From Penelope pileata (taxonomy: Eukaryota > Chordata > Aves > Galliformes > Cracidae): a stretch of DNA of 64,000 nucleotides. Position numbers and translations under genes: made by a program. The notes below the pieces were generated by a model. It was not told the DNA's origin, did no database searches, and was given only the letters and a program-made list of their open reading frames with translations. The stretch covers positions 124,001-188,000 of the forward strand of contig WBMW01005656.1 of assembly GCA_013396635.1 (NCBI GenBank), read 5' to 3'. How positions within the stretch are numbered: the stretch's first letter is position 1; each line of letters starts with the position of its first letter. Below, piece after piece: positions 1-13,889 of this stretch.

Positions 1-1918
1 AGTGTATCTGTTACTGTTTTTTCCTAAATTGACAGGCAGTCTTGTGTCACGCTGATGGGGGGCTGTCGGTTAAACCAAGGATTTGGATTTGCTTATCTAA
101 GTGCCTTGTTTTACAGAAACATTATAAAGAATCAAATTAAGTCCAACGATCTGCAGATCCTAGCAGTGCCTGTGTGTACATACTGAGACCATCCTGCGTT
201 GTGTGTTCGTGTTTCTGGAGGAGTGGTTTTATTGTGTTTTAAATTGGATTATTCTGCAAATGTCTTTTAAGGGGCAGATGCCAGTACCAGAGTCATAGTC
301 TTTTCTGTGTTTCTTCTAACTATATGTTCTGAAATATTGTCCCAGTGGCTTCAATAAAAAGAATTTTCTCAAATAGGCTGTAAAAAATCTTTGTTTTTTT
401 AACGTCTCCATAGTATTTCTTTGTCCTGGCCTGGAAATACCTCAAACCTTTCATTAGGGAAAAAAAAGAAAAAAAAAAAAAATCATTTCTGAGGGAGAGC
501 CCAGGCCTGTGAATGTTTAAGCCCACAGCAAATGTTTTGATGTGTTATGTGTTCAGATTAAAAACGGCTCTGAAATGCAGACTATCTGCTAGATCAGTGC
601 TGAGGAGCATCCACACAGGACTTGACTGAGCAGGAGAAGCCAGCTTGGAAGCGGCGGCACCGAGGAACGCCGCAGCCACACAGAGTGCTAGGCAGCGTTT
701 TGATGAACAGAGCACATTCTTCCAGTGCGGAAACATTGTCTCAGCTGTTTGACTAAGAATTTCCAAATGTTTGATAGTACTGGCTTGTTTTCTTGTATCT
801 CATTTCTCAGACTTTTTCATCTGAAGTCTAAAGAGGGAACTCCGGTTTTATAATGGCAATTGCCATGCTGAGAGCTGTCGTTAGGAATGTGGCAATAAAC
901 ATAAAAGCATTGGAGAATGCAGAGCACGAGCATAAATGAGAAGCACAGTTGCTGAAATGGGTTTAGGAATTCAGTTAATCTGCTCACATATTTTTCATAA
1001 TGGTCTTTTTATTTAAATTTATTTTCACGGAAAAGCTTTTCTCTATTGAGCTCTGCAGCATGACATGGGTACAAGATATAAAACAAAATCAAATTTTAAA
1101 ATGGTGTCTGTTTCAATATAGTTTTAGGTAATAAAATCAGGAGTTTAGACTGCCGTTCTGTGCAGAGTGCAGTTTCTTTACCAGTGGGCAACAGCACCCT
1201 CAGTTAAGGTGCACCAAAGAACTTTCCACACACCCTTCATAAATCATGCCATTGTGTTTTGGGACAAAATAAGGGGCAGGACTTGGAATTTCCTGCCATT
1301 TGTTGAAGTACCATAACTGTAGTATATTTTTACATACCTCCCTCCCCTCTGTGACATTTCTAAGTCTTGCTACCTGAGCTTGCCTGCGAAGGATGTGATG
1401 GCAAAGCTTCCTTATCTGTCCAACCGTAGTCATCAAACTCCTTTGTATTAACGGGAATTAATGCTGCTAAATGCAGGCTTAAACAGCTTTGGCAGTACTT
1501 GTTGCTCTCCACAGAATGGTGATGCGCGCCAGCTATTTGTTCTCAGTTTTGCTAGGGAGGAGAAGTAATTTTCTTTCCTGTGGAATTTTCAGATTTGGTT
1601 ACTTCCTGAGCCTAACATAATGTGCCCGGGTTGCTTAGGCCTTGTTAGTGAGCTGGGACTCGCTGAAGAAGCAGTTCTTTCTTCGACTCCTTGACCTGCC
1701 AACTTTGCAGATTATCCTTACCCGTGCTTCACTGGTAGAAACCAGGTGGAAAATAATAAAGCCCTTGTGCTTATCTGTAGGCAGCAGTGACTGAAAGGGT
1801 GGGCTTATCTCTCCTCCCCACCTGTCCTAGAGGAAGCCAGGCTGAAGCAGTGAATCCCAGCTCTTAACAACAGGAAAGCCCAGAATTTGACTTAAAGTGA
1901 ATGATTGATGGGAGAAAG

Positions 1919-1939
1919 CAAAACAAACAAACAAACAAA
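1919..1939. repeat. (AAAC)n microsatellite
   Basis: About five copies of AAAC in intron 1, with no other sequence context that suggests a function. Confidence 0.95.
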
Positions 1940-2593
1940 GGACACCAAATAATCGATGTCAAGTGGCTGAAGCTGTATTTGTGGTCTGCTGTGGTATGGC
2001 AGTGACCCAGCTGCATTCCTACTGCAGATCCAGGGCTCCTGGAGTGGTGGAACCCGCTCGGGCTGAGCGAGTAGTCTGGCTGTATGTCCCGGAGGTCAGG
2101 GCATACAGATCTTGCAGATTTCTTTTAATTATTTACTTACTGAAGTGTCATTCTGTAGAAGCACGCGTAGCAGGTTGCAGCCCAGCATAGACAGTGAGAC
2201 GCCAGCAGATTGCCTTTGTTCAGCCTGTCAGTGATGGAGGGGTGGTGGAGGGGTACGTACAGGAGCTGGCTTTGTCTTTGTCAAGCTTCCTCGTGCGGCA
2301 GCACCACTGCCAGTGGATGTCATGTTGTATGATAGCATGATTTTAAGAGAAGTGGAGGATGTGGAGAGAGGGGAATGCCCTCCAACAGTGACCTTCATAC
2401 CTGTAAGCTCTCAATAATGTGCAGGTTTTCAAGAAGATGCCAAGTCAATTACTGCATAAGCCATCCCAGGACTAGCTGCTGCTGCGCTTCTTCCTAAATT
2501 CTGAACTGTTCTCTTGTTAACAGAATACTTCTTGTCTTGCTATTGCATGTCTCAATAGTGAATAAAATGATAAATGTAGCATATTTCTACGTG

Positions 2594-2690
2594 AATCATA
2601 GAATGACTTACGTTGGAAGGAACCTTAAAGATCATCTAGTTCCAACCCCCCTGCCATGGGCAGGGTTGCCAACCACTAGATGTTGTTATA
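2594..2690 (-). mobile_element. CR1 LINE, 3' tail fragment
   Basis: Read on the + strand this has the classic avian CR1 tail in reverse: aatcatagaatgac, then ggttggaaggaacc-like sequence, atcatctagttccaacc and cctgccatgggcaggg. The copy is a short 5'-truncated tail, antisense to BCR. Its right edge is approximate. Confidence 0.9.
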
Positions 2691-5600
2691 GAGGAGAGGA
2701 CACTTGGACAAACAGCCGTATTTCTTAATTACGAGGGCTCATCTCTATTACGTGAAAGGAATAGTTGTCCCAGATGGCTAAACACAAAGGGATTAGATAT
2801 ACAGCAGGATTTTGTGCCTTGTATTGTCTTAGTAACCATGGTGCCACGCTGTCAAACCTTGCAGAAGAGAGTTTCCTAGAGACTTTTCCAGCAATTGCTG
2901 TGAATCACTTGCTGCTATTTTTTTTTCAGCCAGACTTTGTACACATGCAGGATACAGAGGATTGCAAGTTCGTTGTACCACGTTCTCACAACTAACAAAC
3001 TACCCAGGTGGTACTGGAAGGAGCGGTAGGTTTTGCCAGTTTTCAGAGCTGTCTGACTGCGTACAGAGAGCGGTAGTGTTACAAGCAATTGAGTTTAAGT
3101 TACTGGAATACTCCTAATTTCCAACAGTCCTGGAGGCATGGAAAATGCTTTCTGCCTTGGATTTCCTGCATGCCAGGACTTCTTTTCTCCAGCTGTCATT
3201 CTCAGAGAAGCCGCCTTCTCTTTGCCATCCTGCTTCTTTGGATTGATTTCTCTGTTTATGACCAGCCTTTCTGTTTCTGAAACATTTGTCCCTGCCCTTG
3301 TAGAGAGAGGAGCTTACTTAAACAGAGCTTTAGTAATCCTAATTTGCAGTTCTAGCTCACTCCATGCAAAACTATTTTCATCTAAGTTAGATGTATCCTT
3401 TGTGGTGGAATTTTGATGTTACCAGGATCATCCATTAACTACTGCCAGGAGAAGCATTAACTCACATGCGTATTCTATTACACATCTGACATTGATGTTT
3501 TCGCCATGTAAGCAGGAGAAAGGTTTCAATTCCTCTGATGCAGTAAGTCTCTGTAGCTACCAATTCTTGACCTTTTGGATAGAATACTGAAGGAGTATTC
3601 AGAAATCATTGGCAATGTTTTGTTTGTGCAAAAAAAAAAAAGTTATTTGATGGGTTTCCCTTTACAGCAACTGTTTGTTTATAACTACAATTTCAAGCCT
3701 TCAATTTTTTCTTCCATTTTTTTTCTGGACAGTGTTGCAGGATGTCTGTGCTCCACTTCTTGCAAGTAATGACATCCCAAGAAATACCACTTCTTTTTCC
3801 ATGTGTGAACTCTTCTCAACACCGACTGAGAACCTTTTTCTGTAAAATCACTCTCATGGGCTCTGCTGTTTTAAGAATGGAAGAGGTTTTGGCATTGGAT
3901 GTCACTTGTATGTATAATTCTTGTATCCAGCGTGAGAACAGGGGAAAGACCAGCACTGGGAATAGGGAGGTAGCTTTGCGCTGTTGCTGTGTTGTAAGTA
4001 ATTAAATACCTAAAATTACTGGCTGCGATAGTAGATTATGCTAGTTTTCAGTTACGCATGGTGAAAGTAAATGGGCATCTCTTACCATTTAAAGAAGCCA
4101 AGCAGGAGGGGCATGTCCAAGGCTGGTATGTCCTTCCCTTGTATTAAACTCAGTAACCATGGTCAGTGCAGAGGGAGAGATTTAAAATATGCAACCACCA
4201 GATGGGGTGTATCTCCTGACATAAAGACTTCTATTCATATTTTTTTTTCCTCTCTCTGTTCCCCTAAATATATATATTCTATATGCAGCATTTGGGTCCA
4301 TTCGTTGAGCTGTGTCGGGTAGGTTCAAACGGCAGCGTGGTGTTCTGCGGCTGGATGCTAAACCACAAAACCAGCTGAGCTGATTGCACGGTGCCTGAAG
4401 CTTCCTGGCAGCCTTGGCCTCCCATCCATGCAGGACTCCAGATGTGGAGGGACGGCTCTGTGCCTTTCTCATGCCATTGAGTTCTCAGGATCTCAGTAAT
4501 GTAGGAAAAATGGTTTATTAGCAGGACTTGAAGGAAGACTCTTTACTGGGAATGTCCTCCTCAGAGTTTCTTACTGAGCTGCACAGGGCAACCTGTGTTG
4601 CATGCCAAGTATCCTGGCATTTGTACCGCTGTAGACTGTAGCATTTTTCTTGTCTCTAGAAAACGCTGAGGACAGTGAAATAGGAATATTCACATAAAAA
4701 AACTTTTTGAGGCTGGAAATCTTTGCAGACTTTGTGGACTTAAGCAAGAAAAGTCTGAAGTTCTTGGAGGATATCAGGCAAGAGGGATCTTTACATTCTG
4801 CTCAGGGAGAAGCAATGGGGAAAGGCGAGCCTGCCCTATCTTGGGGGCAGATTCATGAAAATGTCTTTACTGGAAGAAAGGGACATTTTGATTCTGGACT
4901 TATATTCTTAACAGATAAGTATGGGATTGGGTAGGAAATTGTATACCCAGAGGGAAGCTTAGTGTTTTGCAGTGCGATCATTCCAAGTTTCTGCTGAGCA
5001 GTGGGTTTTGAGCACCTGTCTTTTGAATGCACAGCTCTTCATACCTGCTTGTGCCTATCCCTTTCCTTATTCCCTAGAGTGAGGCACAGCGTGATTACCT
5101 GACTCTAGTACACCAGCAGTGTCTGCTGGTCGATTGCATGCACCTGGTGAGAAACAGGATCAATCAGTAATGCCCTTGTGAGACTGGTTCTTAGGGATGC
5201 CAAGACATGTGATGGTCAGCACTGGTTCTGCTTGTGCCATTTGCCTGCCCTGGGAAGAAGGCCTAAGCTCACATGTTTGAGGGGTGCTCTAGTGTTAGGG
5301 CGTTTGGTGCACTGTTAGGAGCAGTAGAGTTTATGTTGTCATCTGACAAGACCCTCCTCTGCAGCAGTAATTGTTTTTCCTTAGTCTTTGAAGGGTTTTG
5401 ATACGCAGTGAGCGTATGCTGAGTTGTTATGCCTCTGTTACCCAGCGTTTGTGTCATCCCTTGACACCTGCTACTGGGAGAGATGCCAGCCTCATCTGAA
5501 GAGCCCCTCAGACCGGCCGATAGCCGATCCCTTTAGAAAAGTCTGTGCACTGGGAGACTGCTGTGCTGCAGATCCTGCTGTTACTAAATTTTGTTTTTGC

Positions 5601-7266
5601 CCTTGGCCTTTTGCCAGGTCCCATGGGGAGTTTGATTTCCAAGAAGCAGTTACAGAAAAGGAGTAGTGGCTGCTGTTCTCTGGGGACCTGTCAGCGCTTG
5701 TCCTTCCCTGTGGGAGAGGCATCCATGGAAAGTAGGCTCACATGTTGTTCTCAAATCCTCATTACCAAGAAACAACAGCAGGAGTACTTGGTGGTGCTCT
5801 ATCAAGTGTGCCTTACCTGAGCACGTCACATCCTTGAGATTCTCACTGCCTTTGCTCCTGTGGCGAGGCAGAACAACAGGTGTGCATGACCTTGGGTTAG
5901 CTGTGTGCTTACGATGAAACCTGCAGGCACTGGAAGGTGGACCTGGCTGTTGTGAGGTCCTGGAGTCACTTGCAGTGGATGAGGGTAGTGACTGAGGCTG
6001 CACAGCTAAGTCCTTTGGTTCATACCCAGTGTATGTGATGTCTAGGTCATCAGGCTCCTGCCATCATGCTGTTACCCTATGACAAGGGTCAGCTGTATTT
6101 TTTTTTTTTTTAATTCTCCTCTATTTGCCATCATCCAGTGCTAATCATAGGCAGAGGAAAAAGCGTACCTAATGTTGCAATAGAATTGGGCACTACGTAG
6201 ATCCTCATGCTCCTGTTGAAGAAGGACAGCCTCATTGAAGGAGAGACCCCATCTGCTGGACTCGAAAGTGAGAACTGAGTGCTTTAATCTTTGAAAGGTG
6301 GTTGGTGGGCACAAGGGTATGCTGGCTTCACCTAGGAAACTCTCACATTGCTCCCTGAGTTCTGCTTTCAGCTTCATGTTGAGATTAATTAATACACATG
6401 GGTCATTGGTGCAGGTGTTTGTGAAGTATCCACTGTTTTTCTTGGCTGTTATCTTCTGGAGTAATATATAAAGGGGATGAGTTAGGCTTGTTTTGTTTCT
6501 GTGCTCCTCTCCCCATCTGTTAAAAGCAAACCCATACACAAAAATGAGGCTTTTCCATCATTTTTCATCTCTAGCAGGCTGCTGTTAAAAGACAGCTTAC
6601 TCTCTTAAAATGATCTGTTGGTACGGAGCTCCAGCCCATTTTTATTTTGGGACAGAAGAGGCACTTTTCATTTCCTGTAGTTCCTTCTGTGTCTAGCCAC
6701 TTGTGGTCCACAAGCCCTGTTGTCACTGATGTGAAACTAACAACTTAAACGGCTGTGATCACTAAGGGGAAGAAAGTGCCCGAAGATATTTGTCATCTCG
6801 TTTGTGTGAACTGTTTCCTCCATTACTACTTGCTGTCATTTTCTGTAGCATCTTTAACACCTGCTGTTTTTATGACTTGCATGTTTTTGATTGAAAGCTT
6901 CTTGGCCAGCAATCTTGGCTAAAATTTGCAGAAGTAGCTTGGGTTTAAGTTTTATTTTGATTGATTACTACAGTTTATGTCCTGTACCAGTACTCTTCTC
7001 TTGCTTTACTTTCCCAGGATACCTTCATTTTCTCCCGCCTTTAAAGTTTTATTGTTGTTTTCGGATGAGAAATTAGTACTTGAGAGAGGAGACTGGAAGG
7101 TGGTGGTTGTTTTGTGGCAGGGATGTTCTGTTGCCACATGCAGCTTTTGTAATCAAATATACGCCCATAGTGCTGGGTGGGTGCAGCTCAGGAACTGTGT
7201 AAATCTGTACTGTGGTATACACCATTCTAAGGAAGTAAAACAAATCTCAGGCTAAACCTTGTGGTT

Positions 7267-7294
7267 ATGTGTATGTGTGTGTGTGTGTTTGTTT
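7267..7294. repeat. (TG)n microsatellite
   Basis: Imperfect TG repeat of about 28 nt in intron 1, flanked by GTTT sequence. Confidence 0.95.
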
Positions 7295-9564
7295 ATTTTC
7301 CACTCTGGGACCAACATCTGACCTGAAGCATGGGAACACCATGCTGGATGCCTCAATCCCACACAGAGAAGTTTACAAGTAGTATTTCTGCTTTTCTGCT
7401 GTAGTAATATTGGCAGGAATCTTGTCTTGTCCCATTAATTCTTCAGTTATCTCAAACCTATCAAAGTGCAGTAGTCTCATACACTGTAGTTGCTGTTTAA
7501 AAATGCTGCTGAAAATAAAAGTGAATTAATCCAGGAAACAAAGCTGCATACTGAAGCTGTATAGAAAACAGTTACTGTGCTGTTGAACAGTCTCTGGTTT
7601 GTGCAGTTTGCAGTCCAAAACGTCAGAACTTCTATTTCAGGGCTGTGTGAAATTGCTTGAAGCTTTTTAAGGCTGGACCAAGCATCAACACAACGTGTCT
7701 TCCAAGTTTCTGTAAAAGTCCTAGTAAAGCAGTATCTAAATATAGTGCTGATGTACAAGTGCTCCTTTCTTTTCCCCTTGTTGTGTTTTACTTGCTTCTG
7801 GTTTTACGTTTACTCTATTTAAAGAGGGTTAGGCTTTTCTCTGAAGTTTTCACTCTAAATGTTTGCCTGCAAACACGATGTGAAGGACAAGTAATTAAAA
7901 TAAATACATTTCCTATAAAAAGGAGTGAGGCTGGGAGGCAGCTAAGCTTCAGAGCAGCCTGCAGGCCATGGTTGTGCAGCACAGAGGAGTGTAGCCGTGC
8001 TTCTGGGTGTGTGCTCTGTTACTGGCACAAAGCTCACTGTATGCACAATTTACTCCGTTCCGAGTATCTGCGTCTGGCTAACCTTTTCCATCCCAAATTG
8101 ATTTGGTCAAGACAGGAAGCGTGGCCTGGATCCTTTCCCTCTGATGGGGGAGGGATAACTGTGATGAGTTTTTCACTTTGCAAGCGCGTGGTCCCTGTAA
8201 GAAGCAGTTTATTTTGTCTAACCTCTTTGTCTGCATACCTCTGAGCTATATGAGGAGTTCAGGTTGACCCCATTGCTGAACCGGTTGTTTGAAAGTAGGT
8301 GGGGTAAAACCATCTTCCTGTGCAACAGAAACTGATGTGAATCTGCATTTTCCCAACTCTGTTAATTAAATAAACTGAGGCCAAACAATCGCTTAGTCTG
8401 CTGTTATTTTTGGGTGTGCGGTCAAGACGCTGAGATCATATGTGTATTTGTAGGGCATTTGTGCACAAAGTGCACTTATCTCTCGCATCAGACAAAGGGC
8501 TTCTGGAATCTCTGTGTTGGAGACTTGAAAATTTCAGATTTTGTCTCATCTTGGGGTTTTTAATCTTTGCAGCTCTAGATGGCCCTCGGAGCTTCTCTGA
8601 TTGGTTCTTTGATTGTAGATTCGCTCACCTGTCAAAATACAGATCTGAATGTCAGTTCACACAGAGCATTAAATAGCTCATGTTTCCACAGCCACTCTTC
8701 AAGTTCTAGTCACAGGTATTTAGGCCTGGCTCATTGCTTTGGCTGAGCACCAAGATGCTTTCCAGGCCCTTGTTTGAGTGCTGCAGTGAGCAAAGGGATG
8801 AGGTGCTCAGGGGTTCCTGGCACAATGGGTGCTGTTTCCCATCACCATCTGCCTGCTGGGAGCTGCCCGGGGCTGCTCGTGGGCGATGCTGTGGCTGGGC
8901 TGCTCGTGGTCCAGAGCCCATGCGAGGCAGCCTCCTACTCCAGCTACTTGCACTTCTTTCTGATCTTTCCCTTGTTAATGCTTTGTCCTCTAGCCAAATA
9001 TTACTTGCAAAGGGAGGAGATCCCCAGGTTATTATCTGCTAAGTGGGTTGTACTTTCGGTAAACAATTGATTTTTTGTTTTTATTATTTTTCCCTCCATG
9101 CCTTCAGTGTCAGACCACTGTGTTTATCGGTCCCTTTCTTTTGGGAGAGAGATGCCACACCACTGGAAATAAGAGAGAGGAGAAAGTAACTTTAAAACAA
9201 TGCAGAGAAAGTGTTTCCCTTGCTTTTATATTGTTTTTAAGTTCTTACTTTAAGCTAGCTCCTCTGGGTTAAACCAGTTCTCTAGCTCTACTTCTGACTT
9301 TTTTATGCTCAGGACTAGTTGCTCAGCTGCTCTCATTTTTATTAAGCAGTGGAATTTGGAACTGAAATTAACAGCAGAAATCATTGTCATTGGTTGTGCA
9401 TGCTCTGCATGTGAGCGTCTACGCTGCACTGCCCTACGTTCGCCTTTTAAAATCTTATCCTGGTATGCAGACTGCTCAGTAGGAGCCTGGCGTGGATGCC
9501 TTGGGTTCAGCCTGGATTTTGGAACAGCTCAGATAGTTGGGACAGTTCATCTGTCTTCTACTGT

Positions 9565-9618
9565 AGTGTGTGTGTGTTTGTGTACATACATATATATATA
9601 CACACACACACAGTGTGC
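9565..9618. repeat. Compound TG-TA-CA microsatellite, self-complementary
   Basis: A TG run, then TACATACATATATATATA, then a CA run. The TG and CA arms are reverse complements around an AT core, so the locus can fold into a hairpin and is likely to be length-variable. Confidence 0.95.
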
Positions 9619-10913
9619 ATATTTAGTGTTTTTTACACTTTGTGCCCAGTGTAAGAGTGTTTCCCTAATAAGCTTTAATCACCACTAGGTAAAGAAATCC
9701 TTTCTTCTGTGACTTGTCTTGGAATGAGTCCTCACTGTTGACAATCCTTAGGCACCTCATCTGCACTGCAGCGTAGTGTAAAGGCTTCTCTGGAGCCTGT
9801 AGCAGAGAGCTGTTTTTACAGGTAAGTCCCTCTCCTTCTTTTCCCTTTTCTCCTGTGCCATCTGATCCGAATTACAGCTTCTGAGTGCCCTTGAAGAGTG
9901 TGTGTGTGGCAGTCACAGCTGTCTGCACAGGCAGCTGGCTCTGGTCCTGCCAGTATCTGTGTGCCCCTGCACATGCACCAGCTCTCCTTGAAGTTAACAG
10001 GCAGCCTCGGTGCAAAGTTACTGTGTGAAATCACCTTGTGACCTGCTGAGGACCTGCGCCTGCGGTTGTTTGCTTTGAGAGCTACTGTCCAAGAGAAGCT
10101 CTGCACTCTATACACAAATTTGGATACAGAAGAAAGCTGTTGGGGAGACTGTCATCTACAGAGGTTGGGACTGGTGTGATGCTGTTTCCTTTTGGATCAA
10201 ATTCCTGTTGGCATGGCTTCAAAATCATGGTACTTGTTGGCCCATTCATGCTGGGGAATGGTGGGACTTGGTGAAATGGTTGTGTAACACGTCTGTGTTA
10301 CCAAAATAAGCTCCCTCTAATCCTGCCATATTTTAGTAAAATGTGAACAGCAGTGCATCAGTCAATGATGCTGATGTGTAAAACAGCGTTCTTGGTGTCT
10401 GATAGAGAACACCAGCGGTCTTTCCTCTCATCTGCTCTCCAGCCTCACTGAGAGCTGACTGGCAGTACTGTGCTGCATGTGCTTGAATTATATTTTTCAA
10501 GTTTGCTCATAATTAGAGGAGAATATCCACTTCTAGACGCAGATTCTGAAGAAAGAAAAAGACATATGGTCTCTTACATGAGAACTTACGAGCTCAGAAT
10601 GAACCTTAATCTTATCTAGTAGGTTTGAAGGAAAAGAGATGGGGAGAAGATGGTGTTTATTAATGTTGGTGGGGAGCTGCGTTCCACCTACAGCACCCTT
10701 AATTAAAAATAATAATAATTTTTAATGTTTGTAATTCCCTTGTCATGGTAATGAGCCACACCAAAGCCATTGTTTTCTCCAGCCGGATGACAGGAAGACA
10801 CTGAGCCTGGGCAGCAGCTGTGTTCAGAAAAGGTTGTTAGTGGTGTAGGCAGAGCCATCTGCCCAGCATTTAGCTTGGGTTGCTTGTTCTAGGCCAGGAT
10901 GGTAAATCAATAG

Positions 10914-10946
10914 CTTTTTTTTTTCTTTTTTTTTTCTTTTTTACAG
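10914..10946 (+). repeat. Long pyrimidine tract ending in ACAG
   Basis: An almost pure T tract with few C (about 29 nt) is followed directly by acag at 10943-10946. It looks like a very strong 3' splice site deep in intron 1, but I see no matching exon or donor. Confidence 0.8.
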
Positions 10947-13874
10947 TGTACCAAGCAAGATGTCAATGGCTAGATTTACAGTGTAAACAGGGAAATAGTG
11001 GCTAGCTTTATTGGTTCCTTAGTGTCCTAGCTGCAGGAGTGAGAAAACAGAACAATATGAAAAAAGCCAAAGCAACTCATCCTGAGAGAGGCTAAAGATC
11101 TGGAAACAGACCAGTATTCTTATCAGGCATATTTACTGCTTTTTTTGAACAGGCTTGAAATATATCCCCTGCTGCCTAGGCTTGGTCCTCTCTTTGCTTC
11201 TCACAAACCTGTCACTTCAGTTAAGCCCTTGTTTGAACAGGCACTTTCCTCTCTGCATGGCAGGACTTTTGGTCTGCTCTAGTTAAACACAGGAAATGGA
11301 ATATATACATTCTGGGGTGGTTTTTTTTTTTTTTGCTAACAGCTCATGCTGTGGCAGTTTGGTCCATTTTGTTTCTATTAATTTTCTAATCCCTTCTATT
11401 TCTCTGGAGTGTCCTGTTGTCAAATGTTGTTTGAAGTGACTGCAAACCTCTGAAACGACTGTGAGAACATAATGGTAAATAGTATGTTGATCGTTGCTGG
11501 AATTTTCATCCATTCACGAGACAAATGATAGAGCCACAGCAGGTGAGGGAGAAGCAGCCTCCCAAATGGAGCTAGTACATGCAGTTTCCTTTTAGGCTTT
11601 GTTACTAGATTTCTTTTTAGAAAGGAAACCAAGGTTGTATTTTGAGCACAGCAGTAGTGCTGACCTGAGCAGTCACATTTGCTCCATCCCACCTCTGTGC
11701 TCAGTTTGTGCTGATGCGTTTTGTGGAGACGATCAGCGAAATGGAATAAGGAACTGCTTTGTGTTATAAAATAACACTCTTCTTCGGTTATTTTTAGCCT
11801 GGCCAGCTCCCACTGTGGTTTGCTGTGCTCCCTGCAAACAGCTCTGTTATAGGACAATGGGGGAGACGTGGATAAGATCCTACAAAGAAATTGGAGGCTG
11901 CTGAAATACTGAAACTTTGTCTCCTAATGCAGATCCTGCTTTTGTTGGGAAATAGTCTGACTTCATAGTTCTTTCTTCTCCTTATAGCTGTCTGTGGTTC
12001 GTTGTTGTTTGTTTTGTTTTGCTTTTTTACCTTATTTCTCATGGAAACCTTGTCTTCATTGCAGTCAGCTTGCGCCTCTGATCTGGTCACTGCTGAGGTG
12101 CCTTTCCTGCAAACCTACATTCACTTGTGGATGTACCAACCTGTTCTTGCACTTCCATAGTGAAAAAGGCATTAATACTGAAGGACTAGACGTAACATGT
12201 ATTTTGTGCCTACTAGGGCTGCAGTGAATCAAAGCCGCTAAACTTTGTGCACAATCCTGAGCAAGGAATGGAAAACTGGAAAAGCATTCTGGTCTGCCCT
12301 GGGACTTGCTTTGCCAAGAACATCTAGTGGCCTGACTGCCAGCATGAACTGAACATGGATACGTTTCTAGCCTGCCTGGGAAAACATAGAACAGGAGAGG
12401 AATCTAACGATGTAGACCTTGGATGGAAACAGATTCACCTTCTGCTGTGTCCAAGGCATGAGTCTGAGAGGTATTCATCCCCGTTATGGGGTGTTACATT
12501 GCGCCATGTGACTTAGTGCTGAACGTTTGGGAGAAGCAGTAAGGAAAGAAAAAAGACAACAGGAGTTTCACTGTTTTGGGCTGTGACCTGCCCTGTGAGT
12601 TAAGTATTCTCACACACTTCCTTGAATGAAATATAATTTAGTTCTGATCAGAATTTGTCTTTTTCTCTTGGCAGCATATTTGCAGCCAGTGATGCTGAGA
12701 ACGAACCTCATTCGTAGCCCTGTGTGCTTATTGACTGATCTTCAGGGCTTTAAATGATGGTGATTAAACCTTTTGAGTACCTTGGTAGGCAGCAAGCAGG
12801 TCGTAGTCAGCTATCAGAGAGAAATGTTCAAGCCTTGCCTTCTGCAGTAACTGTGGGTAACTTCATTTGCCAATGTTAGTTACATACAGCCTACTTGTAG
12901 CGTATCCGAGCATTTATGAATTGTCATGAAGACACCCTGTGTTTGAAAGGCCACACCTTCAAAATGTGTAGCCTGGTTTCCTCCTCATCACAACTGTTAC
13001 CATCTGATGGGCTCCTATGTCTAGTTTGTGGTGTGCGGTGATTGTGCTTCCCTCCTCGTGTTTGTTTGGTCAAACCTGATCCGAGTGTCAAATGTCTTAG
13101 AGAGATGGGAATTAACACCTCTGCTACTCTTCCCTTGCTGACCTCTGTGGCATTTACTGCTTGAAAGCCTGGCTGAATGCAGTGTGGGGATGACAGCTTG
13201 GTCTGCCCTCCTGGGCATGTAGCACTCCTTGGTTGCTGAGCCAGAGTTGTCTGTAACAAAGAGGAGCAGCCAGGAAGCTGTGCTGACTACCAGAAGGGAA
13301 ACCTTTGGGATTTGTATGCTACAGTGCAGTCTTACCTGGGAAAAGGTGGACTCTTCTTGATGACCAGGTTAGCTTTATGAATTTTTCTCTCCTACTAGCA
13401 ACTCTGTCAGTAACTTCAGTGAGCAATTCGTTCTGTCCTTTGTGAGGATGCCTTTAGGTTTCCCTGAGGCTGAGAACAGACTCCGTGGTCCCAGCTTGCA
13501 GGTCATGGCTGGATCATGGAACCTCAGTCTGTGGAGGCATTAGGTCTGTGTGAATGTTAAATCTGTCTGCAGGAAAATTCCCATCAGAACAAAATGTGAC
13601 AGCATGTCTCAGTAATAGACTGCTACAGACTGATCAGACCTGTCCTCTCGTCTCTGCATGAGCTCTTCGCAGAATGTGTGGGCACATCGCCGATCTCTGG
13701 CCTTCCTTTTCAGAAATTTAATGAGTGGGTTTGGCACACCTAAAAGATTAAAAGTGGACTGCGGTTAATTTATCTCCTAAAGACTTATGGGCACTGTCTG
13801 CTATAAGGATAAAGCTCATCTGCGTTACAGACATAAGTTTCTTGGGGGCTGGTTAAAGTCCTGAGATCCCCTGA

Positions 13875-13889
13875 GGGAGGGAGGGAGGG
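13875..13889 (+). other. G-quadruplex motif (GGGA)3GGG
   Basis: Four GGG tracts separated by single A loops, the most stable type of predicted parallel quadruplex. It lies on the coding strand, so the BCR pre-mRNA in intron 1 would carry it too. Confidence 0.85.

Noticed and set aside
7657..8244. 195-codon open frame on the + strand in intron 1
   Set aside because: Residues look random (many Cys, Leu, Ser), there is no domain, no splice or promoter context, and length is within chance for six frames over 64 kb.
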